A stretch of DNA of 64,000 bases from Blastomussa wellsi (taxonomy: Eukaryota > Cnidaria > Anthozoa > Scleractinia > Plerogyridae): NCBI GenBank assembly GCA_947652115.1, contig OX393562.1, positions 20,096,969 through 20,160,968 on the forward strand, written 5' to 3'. Position 1 is the first letter of the stretch. Every line of letters begins with the position of its first letter. The notes below the pieces were generated by a model. It did no database searches and was not told the DNA's origin. It was given only the letters and a program-made list of their open reading frames with translations. Below, in pieces: positions 12,284 to 24,340 of this stretch. Made by a program: the position numbers and the translations under genes.

Positions 12284-12956
12284 TCATTCCCTGACTTGAA
12301 ACAATGTCCACTAAATGATGCCTCAGCTTGTGGCTTCAGTTATACCATCCAGTGTCTATTTTCCTCAAACATCCCAACCTTTCCCTCTTGAGATGTAAAT
12401 ATAAGCTTACATGAACATTAATTCTCCCGTAAACAAGGTCTGGTAGAGGTCGAGGGTTTAATTTGCAGGCTGATGTCATATTTTCTAAAGCTTCGGAACT
12501 CTAGTCCTCAACAATTCTGCCTCCAAAAAAATTCTGGTTAGGATTCAAAATATTTTTCCTGGATTTATTACTTCAGTTAAGAGTTTGCTACGGAAACTTG
12601 CTACGGACCCACTGCGGGTCACCTCAGTCACTCACCTGAAGTAGAAATATTGACAAACTGAGCTTACATTTGTTCGTGAGGCTACTAAACATTCTTAATT
12701 TTAAGAAATGGCTTTAAAAGCTGTAAATTATAAAGACTGCACTGTTCTACCAAGCTGGAATACTAATATGCGCAGAAAATCCTCATTGCTGAGGTCTCCA
12801 CTCCACATCCCTCCAAGCAGCCGCCATATTGACCGAGACATCCTTCAGCGCACTGGGATCAAAGTCACCTGACTTGCACAAGAACAACATTACAACGCAG
12901 AAATTTGCGGCTTTCTGTTACTCGGTATTTTTCGTTCGATGACATACAGTACAAAG
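12284..12956 (+). promoter_or_regulatory. 5' flank of cathepsin Z, duplicated at 26376-27013
   Basis: This block aligns with 26376-27013 through many anchors: AAATGATGCCTCA, TTTTCCTCAAACATCCCA, GCTACGGAAACTTGCTACGG, CAGTAGAAATATTGACAAAC, ATAAAGACTGCA. It therefore belongs to the duplicated cathepsin Z unit and should contain the promoter and 5' UTR. No core promoter element could be fixed by eye. Confidence 0.45.
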
Positions 12957-15900
12957 ATGAGGTCTATTCTCCTGTTTTTTAGTGTCTTAGGATTGGCCTT
13001 GGCCCTCAAGTTTCCAACGAGCGATCACAACAAAGGTGCTTGCTATCAGCCAGAGTTTGACAAAAACATCCAGGAAGTCGTGTGAGTAAAAGTTTTGTTT
13101 TCCTTTTGAAACTGTTCTCGAAAGTATAAGGGGAAGGTAGAGCTCTTTTCCTTAACCAGGCAGTTCTATCTTTAACCGATTACGTTTTTAGCCTTGCGAC
13201 TAGGGACAGCGCGTCTCCTAGACACTTAGATTAATTTCTATCAAAGTGAAAGAACGCACAGGGGAGGCGAACCCGAGCCAAACGCATGACAAGCATGGCC
13301 AATCACCACTTGACCACCAGTGAGTCGGCTGCCGATTTACCAAATTTTTATTAACCTTACAATTGTTAAACGAAACAAACAGGCTAACCCACTAACCCGT
13401 AAACAGGCTAACCGAAGTGCTTTGTAGGCTAACCGGAGTGCTTAGTAGGCTAACCAAAGCGCATAATAGGGTCCGAAATTGCGCCTTCCTGGTCGCCAAT
13501 GCGACTGAAAATTTTGCACTGGCGACCAGAATTTGACAACTGGTCGCCAGTAGGCGACCAGCTATTTCGCCGTGATAGACAAAGTCGCCATTGTAAAATT
13601 TACGTTAACTTTGATTTCCAGAACTTGAAAGCAATTCCAAATAAAATTTAGATCTTGTAGCCAACAACTGACTTTTATCTTGACTCCGCTTCTGCAATAA
13701 AATGAAAGGGTTTCCTGTGTAATTGCCGCAATCGTACAGCTTACGATCGTAGCAAGTCCGCCGCCATTTTTCAGCGGTTTCCCAGTAAGTATCGCGGGCG
13801 CACAAGCGACCATGTGCTCTCTTTCGCCATGAATATTTATTCAGGCGATGTGTCCGCAGATGTTCTGCAATCTTATCGCAATCTATTAAGAAATGGAGAC
13901 GAGACTTTATCAAAGAAGTATATTAAAGATTTGGACATTCAGTGGGCTACAAAAGGTAGCCATGTAGATTTCTCAAAGCTGCCAACAGATGATTTTAGCA
14001 CAAATCTTATTCCAGATGACCTGGAAGGTAAATATTTTCCTGGCTGTAAGCCCGTTGCATTATCAGTAACCGGAGATGGGAACTGTCTGTACAGATGTGC
14101 CTTGCTGGTCCTTTGTGGAGATCAGTCGCGTCATGGGTTTTTACGTCTTCTTGTTGCCAAAGAGCTGTATTTTAATGCTAAGTATTACGCGACACACAAA
14201 ATTTTTAGGCTTACCAACGAGTATTCTGGAATCAGAGAAGATCTGCTCTTTACCATTGCTCTTTCATCCGACGGTGATGGGGTAATGATAGATGGCGGAA
14301 ATGCAGTGGATGCAGTGAAAGCGGAAGCAATAGCTGGCTGTGAATTTAAAGTGTATGGTAGTCTCATGCACATGATGGCCCTCGCTTCAGTGATAGGAAG
14401 ACCTGTTTACTCGGTGTACCCAAACGTGGCATTCAGATATAGAGTATTAATGCAAAATCTTCTCAAGCCCCGCTTACCTGCCATGAATGATGATCCTGTA
14501 TGTCTCCTGTGGTCTAGAGACGGGAACCTCGACAGCCGTCCAAGGTCTTGGTATCAGCCTAACCATTTTGTCGTTCTCACTTCTTGGGAGTCAGACATAT
14601 CTTGTGGGCTGCCAATTCAAGTAGCCAGTGATATCAATAGTCAAAGTGCTTTTCTTGATCGGAATGAGAAACCGCGTAAAAGCAGTAGCTCAAAACAAGG
14701 CAGCATTTTATCTTTTGTATCTTCTTCGCGTATTCCTCCTAAACCCCAAAAGGGAAGTGAAAAGAAGGAACAGCACCAATCCCAGAAAGGTGAAAAGAGA
14801 ACTGCAAAATGTGCTGAAATTAAAGTCGAGGAAAAGCATCCCAGCAAAAAGTCCACAAGTTCTGTGTCTAAAAGAAAGTTTCTGCCTCAGTGGAAAGAAG
14901 AATTTCCCTGGGTTCTTTACCACGAGGACAGAAATGTGATGACGTGTGAGATATGCTGTGCCGCCCCTTTGACGGCTGGAAAAACCGATTTCTTAGCAGG
15001 TTCGCAAGCCTTCAAGAAGGAAACTTTGACAAAACATAATGTTACTGGTGGACATCTGCGTGCCCTGGATGCAGTTCTGGCCAAGCAACAGCCCTTGGTA
15101 AGTGCACCGATTGCACAAAGTTTTCGAAAAGGCGAAAAAGTGTTGGAAGAGCAAACCCGGAATGAATTTGCGGCAAAAATCAACACTGCCTACTTAGTAG
15201 CTAAAGAAGAACTGCCCTTTAGTAAATTTGGGCCTATATTAGAGCTCCAAAAAAAGAATGGCCTAGACATTAACCAAACATATGCCAATGCTAAAAGCTG
15301 TGGCACTCTAGTATCTTTCATTGGCGCCGCTTTAACGGAAAAACTTGCCAACGAAGTGAACGGAAAAGCTTATTTAAGCCTCCTGATTGACGGAGCAACC
15401 GACGCTTCTGGTCCATTGCCGTTTCATAGAGGATGGGAAACCCGTAAATCGTTTAGTCGGACACAAGACAGTTGCCCATGGACATGCGGAAGGTATCCTT
15501 TTATTCTTTATTGTTGTTTTGTTTGTTTTAAATTGATCAAATTATTTTAACAATATGGCGACGCAATCCACCATACCGAAAAAGATTATGTTTGATATAT
15601 TTACCCGTAATTCTTATTACACAACAGCACTTAAGAGGCTCGTAAAACCACACAGTGAAGTTCTAAAACGTTAACGGAGCATGCCCAATGTTGTCATAAG
15701 GGACGAATTTCGCCCCCAAAATATTTTTTTCTAGCCACATAATAAATTGTGTTAAGTTTGCAAGGTAGTATGGTAAAATGCAAGCCGCCACAAACGCAGT
15801 AGTTGGCGTGCCAACCCTACACTCTGTATCTTAATCTGTATCTTAATCACCTGTATCTAGTATCTGTACCCAGCCTAAGCATTGTATTGCAATATCTTGT

Positions 15901-18900
15901 TTCTCGTTTTTAAAAAAATAAGTATAGTTTTGTTTTGTAATATACAATGTAAGTCGTGTATGTGTAGAAAGTGCAATCATTTGTAAAGAAAAAGTTTTGT
16001 AAGTAGTATGAACAATCTGTACATGTAAGCGTGTTGTCACATTTATTAAATAAAAAAAATAAAAAAATAAAAAAAACCCTACACTCTGCGGTGCCATTCC
16101 CATTTCAAGTTTGATCAGCGTCTTTTTTAATGAAGGTTCACTGTCTAGCTACTTCCACTTTAATGACTAAAATAACAAAGATTAAGATATATAACAGCAT
16201 AAGTTAAATTTGTTTATTGCTTATCGTTGCAAGGTATTTTGGACACAGTGAACACTGCCTTTACAGACGTAGGAATCGTTCAGTGGAAAGAAAAACTTGT
16301 TGGAATGGGATCTGATGGAGCGTCGGTAAACCTTGGTAGGAAAGGGGGAGTGGTTGCTTTGCTGCGTCGAGAGGTGCCACACATTGTAGATTTTCACTGC
16401 CTTCCCCATCGCTTAGAGCTCACGCTGTTAGAGATGCAAAAAAGTTGCCAGTTGGTGAGCATGGTTTACGAAGTTCTACAACTCATCTGGAAAACCTACC
16501 ACTACAGCCCTAAGAGCACACAGGAGCTTCAGGGCATCGCTGCTGAACTGGGCATAAGCGTGCTGAGGCCAACCCAAGTTAGCGGTACAAGATGGCTGCC
16601 ACACATAAGTAGAGCACTGAAAGTCCTAATCACCCCCAGCAAAGATGGCTCTGGCCAGTACGCAGCAGTTTTGGTCCACATGGAGCACTTAAGTGCTACA
16701 TGTAAAAATGCCGATATTAAGGGAAGGGCCAAATGACCTAATTCTCCCAGTGGCAGTTTCTCTAATCCGTGAAACGGTTAGCCGTGTTGAGTCACTGAAA
16801 ACCAGTCCCGTCCCAAATGGACACCTGAAACGTTTTCTCTTCATGATGGAAACTTCCAATGTCAAGAACCAAGTCCAGTTTCAGGGACATATGTTAGAAG
16901 GTTCACTGGATGGTGCCATGAAGCGAGGGGTAGCACGCACTAATAACTTTGAGGCAGCAAAAGTTGAAGCTATTGGATTGTGCTTGTCTGGCCTGGAAGA
17001 GAGGTTTGGTAACCTTTTAATTGATGTAACAAGAGATGATCTATCTACCTACAGTACCTCTGATGTTGTGAGAGATATGCTTGTCTTTAATGTTGATGGT
17101 TGGCCGAGCCCCACACAGGATCTTGTTGCCTTTGGAAACGAGCAAATAGAACGTCTGGCTCAGTGGTTCAAACCTGTCCTGGAAAAAGCTCGGTGCACTG
17201 TTGATGCTATTTCTGGGGAGTGGCTGTTCATGAAAGTCCAGATAAACACCAGTTTTCGAGACAAAGACTACGAAAGTCTCTGGCAGATCCTGCTGACCAA
17301 GATGCCGTACCGAAAGGACTTTGAAAATGTCCTTCATCTTGTACAGGTACTGTTGGTGCTCCCCATTTCTGCTGCCCACTGTGAGGGAGCTATATCAGCT
17401 CAGAACCGGATAAAGAACAACACGCGAGTTAATCTTGGTTCATTGACACTAGAAGACCTCATTCGTATTGCCGCTGAGGGTCCGACGGTAGCTGACTTCG
17501 ACCCAAAACAGGCCGTAGACATGTGGTTTACGAGAAACAGGCAAGCAGGCGAACGGGAACAAAGGCCAACATTTCAGAGGTCTTCTTCAAAATAAACCGA
17601 ACTTGGGATGGTTCTCTTGGTTCTGTTGAAGTAACTTCAAGAATGTAACACTTGAATAACATTACAACATGACAAAGCAGCTTTGAACAGTTAAGCCAAC
17701 ATTTTAAATTCCACTGTAGAGTGTCATTGTTTTTGTTCCTTCCAATACAAAGTCTTCATTTTGCTCAACTAAATTGAAAGAAATCATCTGATCGTTTGCA
17801 AAGTTGAGTAAATCATGTTTCTAAACCCTGCATAGAATCGTTGTGGTTATCGTTTCCAGTGCCAGTTTTAAAACTTCTGCGCTTCACTCTGTTTCATTCA
17901 GTAAGTGCAATAAAACTATGAAGCAAAAGCAATTAACGTCTTCTAAGTTTTTGTTTTTAACCGTCATGATATTTATTGAATGACTGTTTCAAACTGTTGG
18001 CCACGTTAGAGACTGTTCTATTGTATGTATAGCATTATTTACATAGTTAACTAAACATCAGCTACGTTTAGTAAAATGATGTTTCCAGTCTGCTCCCAAA
18101 TGAAAATCTGCAATAGAACAGTAAACTTGTTGAGTGATCATCGCCTCAACAAAGAATAAAGTGGCATTTGATGGCATATTGATGTTATTATTGTGTGAGG
18201 TGCTGAGCGCGGGGATTCGGGGGACTGGTGCGTTAAATACAGCACGTTTGTGGCCTGGTGCGAGCAACATGGCGATGCATAAAGAGCGTAACCCATAACT
18301 GTGTGGCTGTCCTAGAAGACAAAAAAAAATGAAATGAAATGACCAAAGAATGGAGGAGAAGATGGCTTACTATACTTACATTCAAGGCTGGACAGTATTT
18401 CTTTTCAAAAGGTAATTCACTAAAAGATCGAGTTCGGAAAGATCCCACCGTTGATTACTGGGGCTATTTTAATTGTAGATATATCGAAATCATGCATTTT
18501 GGCGACCACAAACCGAAACCTGGCGACCAAAAATTTATGTTAAGTCGCCACATGGCGACCATGTTAAAAAGTTAATTTCAGACCCTGCGCATACTAGGCT
18601 ACCCGAAGCGCTAACTAATTGTTCCCAGTACCTTTGGAGCTTGGGAGGCACACTGTCCTTAGCTATTCGCATTCCGTTTTTAGCCTCGATCTTTATGTAA
18701 TAGATGATCGGAAAACCAGTCAATCAGTCAATCAATCAATCGATAAAATTAGTTGATATTGATTGGCATCGGTCAATCAACGACCAATCGATAACCACAC
18801 AAAAACCGTTCATCGATTGCTATCAATTGGCACACCAACCTGTGACCAGACATCATTCACCCTGCTTGTTCAATCAGCAGGGCTGGAAATATAAACGTCT

Positions 18901-21900
18901 GGTCAACGGACAATGACCAGCCTGATTGGGGTTTTGACTGGTCAAACTTTCGCACTACCAGTCATGTTGACTGGTCACATTCAATCATATTGAGGAAATA
19001 AAGTTTCTGTGTTGTTGTTTACTATCAGAATGCACCTCACTAGCTGTGTTGTTAAACTGAAAAGAAAAAATTTGTGGGGGATCCTCTGTAACCACTGTGT
19101 GAATAACTAATTTCTGTTTTTTGTAGTCTGTAGTATTGGCCCATGTCTACACATAATCATTTTCCACTTTGGATAGCGCTTTCAAATTTTTCCATTTTTG
19201 ATGACCATTTTCATGGGATACGCGTGGATTGGGAGGCAGAAAATGGAAATAAATTTTTGCATTTTCAAACAGAAAACAGTTACATATGTATGGGGCGTTA
19301 TAGTAAGAGGAATAAGAGAATATTGTTTACCTACATACATACATAAACTTTATTTGAGTGTCAGGGTATTTAGCTAAAAGCTAATTGTGGACACTATAAA
19401 TTAATAAAATGGATATAATATAAGATTAAATAAAGTATATATAAAAATATTAAAAATATATTCTTAAGATATCATTAATGTATAAAATTGCTGCAGACAA
19501 ACAGTAGAATTAAATAAAGTATATATAGAGATATTAAAAATATATTCTTAAAATATAGTTGATGTATAAAATTGCTACAGACAAACAGTAGGACAAGCAG
19601 GGAAATAACAAAGACAAAAACAGATGGACAGACAAGACAGACAATTAGATAGCCAGACAAACAACCAGGCAGTATAGGACAAATATATAAGTACAGTAGC
19701 AGTAAAATATAGATGCAAATTTCAGAATGTTAAGAGTCTCGCAGACTAAATTAGTAAAATTGAGGATACAGGGGAGCACACCCCCAATTTACCAGGCAGT
19801 CACACAGCAAAAGCCACTGCACATACCCACCACTCTAAGATGAGCATGCGCAGCAGCCACACGTGCCGTCCAGCAAGCCAAGCACATTGAGAGCACGCAC
19901 CCCTATCCTGAATGCCTGAAGACTGGTCTTACTGCGTAGTTCCTGGCTTATCTTGCCCCATATGTGTGGGCCTAAATATCTAATACTGTGCTTGCCATAC
20001 TTAACAGTATTATATCTTGGAACAGGAAAGTCACTTCGTAAGTTATAATGCTTTTCTTGCTGAAAAAACATATTACATACATGCTCTGGAGCTAATGAAT
20101 TTTTAACCTTATACATTAAAATTAGTATATCTTGTAACCGTCTGTTCTCAAGACTAGAGAGTCTTCCCTTCTCTAAGAGTTCCTCATACGTAGCATTCCA
20201 ATAAAATGAGTTTAAATAATTAATGCATACTGTACCTTTGCCGTCAGCTTGTAGATTTTTTTGTAGACGCACACTAAAAATCGAATTTAAGAAGAAACAA
20301 AATTTACCTACCTCGACTGAAAACGAATGCTATTGCCTAAACGGAGTGTGGCTTGGCCACGAAGGTACCAAACAAAAGCTGACTAGTCGATAAGTCTTTG
20401 GAACATATCAATCGGATTTGTTTTATTGTTTCAACAAAATACGGAATCGTTAAGTAGAAGTGTCCGGAATAATAGGGGTGTCCGGGAAATAGGGCAACAT
20501 ACTGTAATTGATATTGATTGGTATTGACTGATAGAGATTGTCATCGATTGGACACGTCGGGGTAATAGACATACTGAAAGGAGTTCATAAATGAAAGGTA
20601 ATAGATTTGCTGAACATCCCAGTGAACATTTCTTCAAAAATTCCAGTGAGAATACTATGAGATTATGATGGTCCTAGTTGAGCCAAGAAACAGGGCCACT
20701 CGTCTCGGTTGCTCACTGCCCAGCCAAGGGCCATTTTATAACAGGAATATATTTTCTGTCGACATTTTTGCAATTGGGATTTTAAAATCGTTATGTAAAC
20801 ATTCAAAAATATATCTCCTTTTTTCTCGATAACCTGGACAAGAGACTAAGAAATGTTTCTCATCTTCCGCTTCTTTCTTACACAAAGGGCAGATTCTTTC
20901 GTTCGGTTTCTTATATGGTCTCATGTAACGCCCTGTTTCTATTGCCAATCTGTGGTTACTAATTGTTAATTTATTTGGAAAAATGTTGATGTACCAGGTA
21001 CAAGACTCCAAATAAACAATATATGTATGTATGTATCCACCCACCCCTCCCTGTAAAAGTGATTTCTGATCCCGCGAGGGTTAGCTCTGTTGGCATTCTT
21101 TGATCTTTTGAATTTTTTTGTTGGGGAGGAAATTGGGAAATGTTACTTAATGACAAAGCCTACATTGGCATTGGTGAGATCCCAGTATTGCCAATCAAAC
21201 ATGCAGAAGTCAAATTGCAGTTGTTGAATTGATTTACATTGCATTCTGTATCGAATGAATCAAACTCACCCTCACCCAAATGCTTTGCCAGTGGAGTACA
21301 TTGTGTGGTTCCAGAAATTATCCATACCCCCCAGGAACAAATCTCAGATGATAAAAGTAAATAAAAATCTGCTCTGCGTTCAGTTCATGTGTTTGGTTCA
21401 CTTGCCAAGCAGCTACATGTAAGCTTTCTGAAGGTTGATGGGGGTCTGGGGCAGGTTTTTCCTGCAAGGTCGCCATTTTGACTCGGTCTTTAAAAGTGAT
21501 TTGTATTTGGAACAAAACCTGGAAATTGTAGTGTTATTAACTCAATTTAAAATCACACTCAATGGAAAAGAAGTTCTATTTTTGCTATAACGTGTGTAAG
21601 TAGTGCTTTGTCCTTTGGATTGATTGTGCATTAACGCTGCATTCCTTTTGATTTTTCTTTTGTTTCTTCGCCCTCTGGAAAAGAAGCTTCCCTTGAACCC
21701 CCTCCTCCCCTCCGAAATTTCTACCTTTAAACCCCTCTCCCCCTCGGAATTGCCAGTGTCCTCCATGGGGGGGGGAGTATGGATATTTTCTGGAACCATA
21801 AATTCAAATGCTTTCAAACTGAACACTTCTTCAATTGGGCATAATCGATTGCTGGATTGATCAAACTTTTTCCTTGGCCTGCACGTTGACTGTCCAGATG

Positions 21901-24340
21901 AGTTTCATCTGTTTCAAACAGGGCTTTGTGGTCCGAAACGTTATGCTTCACTTTCAAACATTATTAAACAGTGAAGATGTTGACCAGGAAATCAGACTAG
22001 CAATTTTAGAAGTGTTTACTACAAAGGTTACCACGACTGCTTTTCATCATAAGTGATGGAGAAAGGTTTATTGTTAAAAGGCTAATTGATACAAAATTTT
22101 TTTACAAAAAAAGGAAAACTCCACGGCCACATCAGTATCTGAATGTTGAAGACATTCCAAAGCAGTGGGATTGGAGAGATGTCCCTGAGAAAGGCAACTT
22201 CGCCAGCGTGACACGCAATCAACACCTTCCTCAATATTGTGGCTCATGCTGGGCACACGGAACGACCAGTGCCATGTCAGACAGAATCAACATTCAAAGA
22301 AAAGGAAAGTGGCCCAGCAACCTCTTGTCAGTGCAGAATGTCTTAGATTGTGGTAAGCAAATTTATACCAGTGTAAGGACTGAATAGACAGACACTTCAT
22401 ATGCCCTTATTGCAGAAAGAAAGGGCTCATCTTAACTATTGGCCAGTGGCATTCATCTGAACTCTAGGCCATTAACCTTGCGGTGCCGTAGCGCATCTTC
22501 ACACCCCGTACCCATCACTTTTGTACTTGCAGTTGCAACTGCTTGTGTCTAATACAATTTCGGTTATAGAAGCTGGCAGCTGGTGGTAACCAGTCAGGGC
22601 TGTCATTAAGTTTTGTGTCACCTGTAGCCTCGTTCTCCACACCCGTAGCAAACTTGTTACTTTGTGGTTAAATTCTATCAACAACAGGTAATTTCACCCG
22701 TAGCACAAAGGGAAAATCAAGCATACTCAGCCGTAACAGGTGTTACGGGTTACGGCCCTTAATTACAGCCCTGCCAGTAGTCCAGATAATTGGCGGGGTC
22801 TTGGGTCAAAAACCTGACAAGGCCAGCTTCATGACGGTTGACCCAACAAATAAATTGAAAACTTATAATGATTTGGTGGGAACAATGAGAGTTTGACCCG
22901 TTGGAGTTTCATCTTGGAACCTTGCCTCTTGAACTTAACTGGAACCCTGGGTAACAATGCTCAATTTCTTCTCTTGTCAACAGGCGATGCAGGAACTTGC
23001 CATGGGGGTGGTATGGTAGCAGTGTACGAGTATGCACATAAACATGGTATACCCAGCGAAACATGTAATAACTATCAAGCTAAGGACCAGCAGTGCACAT
23101 CATTCAACCAGTGTGGTACATGCACTACATTCAATGTATGCCATGTTATTAAGGACTTCACCTTGTGGAAACTCAGTGAATTTGGTAAGCCAAATGGGAA
23201 AGGAACTATCTCTATGTATGCATTTTGTTTTTGATGAACCAAAAGTACCATGTATATTGAAATTGTAGGAAACCTCAAAAAAATAGTACGCTAGCTAAGA
23301 AAGAAAAACACCAAAGAGGTGATACAGATCAAAAAGAAACAGAGATGGTTGAAGATGGGAAAGACTGAGAGGGATTACAAATGGCGAATTTGAAAAATTT
23401 AGGCTACAGTAAATTTTTAAAGATGAGCAAACCATGATGTTCACCACCTGGGGGGGGGGGGGGGTACTTCCCTATAAAAATGACGGGGGTGCTCGTCATA
23501 CCTTTTAGGGGGTAAAATTGATGGATTGGTACTGCCTAGCTAGGAGTTGTCGCGGTACCTTTTAGGGTATTGAGCCAAGAAATGACAGGAATTGTGTGTG
23601 AACCGTCTTAACTGATATTGAAACTTGTCAATGTTGGTTAATTTGGTGTGTTTTAAAATTGGTTTCTCCAGAAGAAGTAGTGGTACCTTTTAGGGTTGAA
23701 AATTTTGGAGGGCCACGCCCACTAATCGAGATTCTGGTACCTTTTAGGGGTACTTTTCAAAATTTCCGGCTAGCACCCCGTCATTTTAATAGGGGAGTCC
23801 CCCCCAGGGTTCACCATCACATACTCTTAGGTGGAGAGAGACCATACTATCAGAGTTAAGTTTCTTACACAAGAAAAATATGACCACTTTCATAGTTCAA
23901 ACTCAGACCAATCGATCTGGTGTCCATCCCGCTAACCTTTACACCATCATCCCTCCAAATTGCGAGCTACACAGACATAGTAAACAGCATTTCCATGCAC
24001 TTTAGGCACAGTCAGTGGACGAGACAAGATGATGGCGGAAATTTATGCCAGGGGTCCTATCGCTTGTGGCGTCATGGCTACTCTATCACTGGATAAGTAC
24101 ACTGGAGGAATCTACACTGAATACAGCCCCTCTGCCATGGTAAACCACGTTGTCTCAGTTGCTGGCTGGGGCGTGGAAAATGGCACAGAGTACTGGATTG
24201 TGCGCAACTCCTGGGGGACGCCGTGGGGTGAGCAGGGTTGGTTGAGGATCGTAACATCTGAATACAAAGGTGGAAAAGGAGACGATTACAACCTGGGTAT
24301 TGAACAAGGTTGTGCATTCGCTGTTCCCATTGTTGAATGA
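12957..24340 (+). CDS. CTSZ: Cathepsin Z (cathepsin X), complete, four exons
   Basis: Papain-family (C1A) lysosomal cysteine carboxypeptidase. Exons are 12957-13081, 22114-22352, 22984-23184 and 24006-24340 with GT/AG borders. They total 900 nt, giving 299 aa (the human protein is about 303). Residues 1-17 are a signal peptide ([16 protein letters not shown]), followed by the short propeptide typical of this family with Cys29. The catalytic Cys87 lies in CGSCW, His236 in [11 protein letters not shown] and Asn256 in RNSWG. The mini-loop reads HLP where the family usually has HIP. The downstream YNLGIEQGC motif is present. The ATG chosen opens the signal peptide; an in-frame upstream ATG at 12939 would add MTYSTK. 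Intron 1 is 9.0 kb because of transposon insertions. A polyadenylation signal AATAAA lies at 24601. A broken tandem copy follows at 27014. Confidence 0.95.
13405..13466 (+). repeat. 21-bp tandem repeat split by the hAT insertion
   Basis: Units of the form AGGCTAACCGAAGTGCTTNGT start at 13405, 13426 and 13447. A fourth unit, AGGCTACCCGAAGCGCTAAC, resumes at 18596 on the other side of the hAT element. The array was therefore interrupted by the insertion. Confidence 0.75.
13814..17595 (+). pseudogene. OTU domain-zinc finger-hAT transposase fusion, two frame breaks
   Basis: Exon 1 (13814-15495) begins [17 protein letters not shown]. Residues about 80-260 form an OTU-like or vertnin-like cysteine protease domain, with Cys91 in [10 protein letters not shown] and a candidate His251 in PNHFVVLT. 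A basic Ser/Lys-rich linker follows, then a TTF/BED-like finger (TCEICC ... [11 protein letters not shown], about 370-415), then the hAT fold starting at [10 protein letters not shown]. Just after that motif the frame shifts; the next frame reads [20 protein letters not shown]. Splicing GCGGAAG/GTATCC at 15495 to 16234 gives [11 protein letters not shown]. Exon 2 has the conserved [12 protein letters not shown], a second frame break near 16733, and the C-terminal block [20 protein letters not shown]. With two breaks it is probably inactive unless these are sequencing errors. Confidence 0.8.
15827..16074 (+). mobile_element. 5'-truncated non-LTR retroposon with A-rich tail and 14-bp TSD
   Basis: AACCCTACACTCTG occurs at 15813-15826 and again at 16075-16088, flanking a 248-bp insert that ends in TAAAAAAAATAAAAAAATAAAA. 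This is a target-site duplication plus poly(A)-type tail, in the intron of the hAT transposase. No coding sequence remains, so the family is unknown. Confidence 0.8.
18596..19337. other. CTSZ intron 1, repetitive, no gene
   Basis: After the last 21-bp unit come AATCAATCAATCGAT-type repeats (18715-18800). A GGTCAACGG / TGACTGGTCA-rich segment follows (18840-18990). No coding sequence recognised. Confidence 0.4.
19338..20280 (-). mobile_element. CR1/L2-like LINE, 3' portion
   Basis: The minus-strand frame 20272-19835 encodes the C-terminal tail of a non-LTR reverse transcriptase ([40 protein letters not shown]). The 3' end lies at the left, with a TACATACATACATA tail. The 3' UTR holds a tandem duplication of 84 bp (19425-19508 and 19509-19592). 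The 5' part is missing. The 3' end matches 8480-8707. Confidence 0.75.
20281..20735. other. CTSZ intron 1, no gene seen
   Basis: Contains a short TAATTGATATTGATTGG run near 20505-20540 resembling the repeats at 18730. Nothing coding recognised. Confidence 0.35.
20736..21044 (-). mobile_element. LINE fragment, C-terminal zinc finger of reverse transcriptase
   Basis: The minus-strand frame reads [20 protein letters not shown] followed by [20 protein letters not shown] and [12 protein letters not shown]. This is the CxxC-HxxxC zinc-knuckle C-terminus of LINE endonuclease-reverse transcriptases. Only this terminal piece is present. Confidence 0.75.
21045..22113. other. End of CTSZ intron 1, no gene seen
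   Basis: From about 21890 the sequence (TTTCATCTGTTTCAAACAGG, then GGCTTTGTGGTCCGAAACGT) matches 27310-27365 upstream of pseudogene exon 2. It is the original intron 1 sequence shared by both copies. The rest is unrecognised, with a G-rich patch near 21770. Confidence 0.45.
23447..23808. mobile_element. MITE with G-rich termini and 8-bp TSD in CTSZ intron 3
   Basis: GTTCACCA (23439-23446 and 23809-23816) flanks an element starting CCTGGGGGGG and ending CCCCCCAGG. Subterminal CCTATAAAAATGACGGGG pairs with CCCCGTCATTTTAATAGG. The motif TACCTTTTAGGG recurs four times inside (about 23500, 23558, 23682, 23740). No coding potential. An 8-bp TSD suggests hAT mobilisation. Confidence 0.85.

Larger units (their letters stand above)
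13467..18586 (+). mobile_element. hAT DNA transposon, 5.1 kb, coding, in CTSZ intron 1
   Basis: The ends are TAGGGTCCGAAATTG on the left and AATTTCAGACCCT on the right, typical short hAT inverted termini. Both are followed inward by clusters of TGGCGACCA-type subterminal motifs. The flanks GCGCATAA (13459-13466) and GCGCATAC (18587-18594) match at 7 of 8 bases, fitting the 8-bp hAT target duplication. It encodes the OTU-hAT protein on the plus strand and itself contains a later retroposon insertion. Confidence 0.9.

Noticed and set aside
14185..15186. Minus-strand open frames across the OTU-hAT exon
   Set aside because: Shadows of the plus-strand coding frame, with no family resemblance.
24078..24317. 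Minus-strand 79-codon frame in CTSZ exon 4
   Set aside because: Shadow of the cathepsin coding strand.
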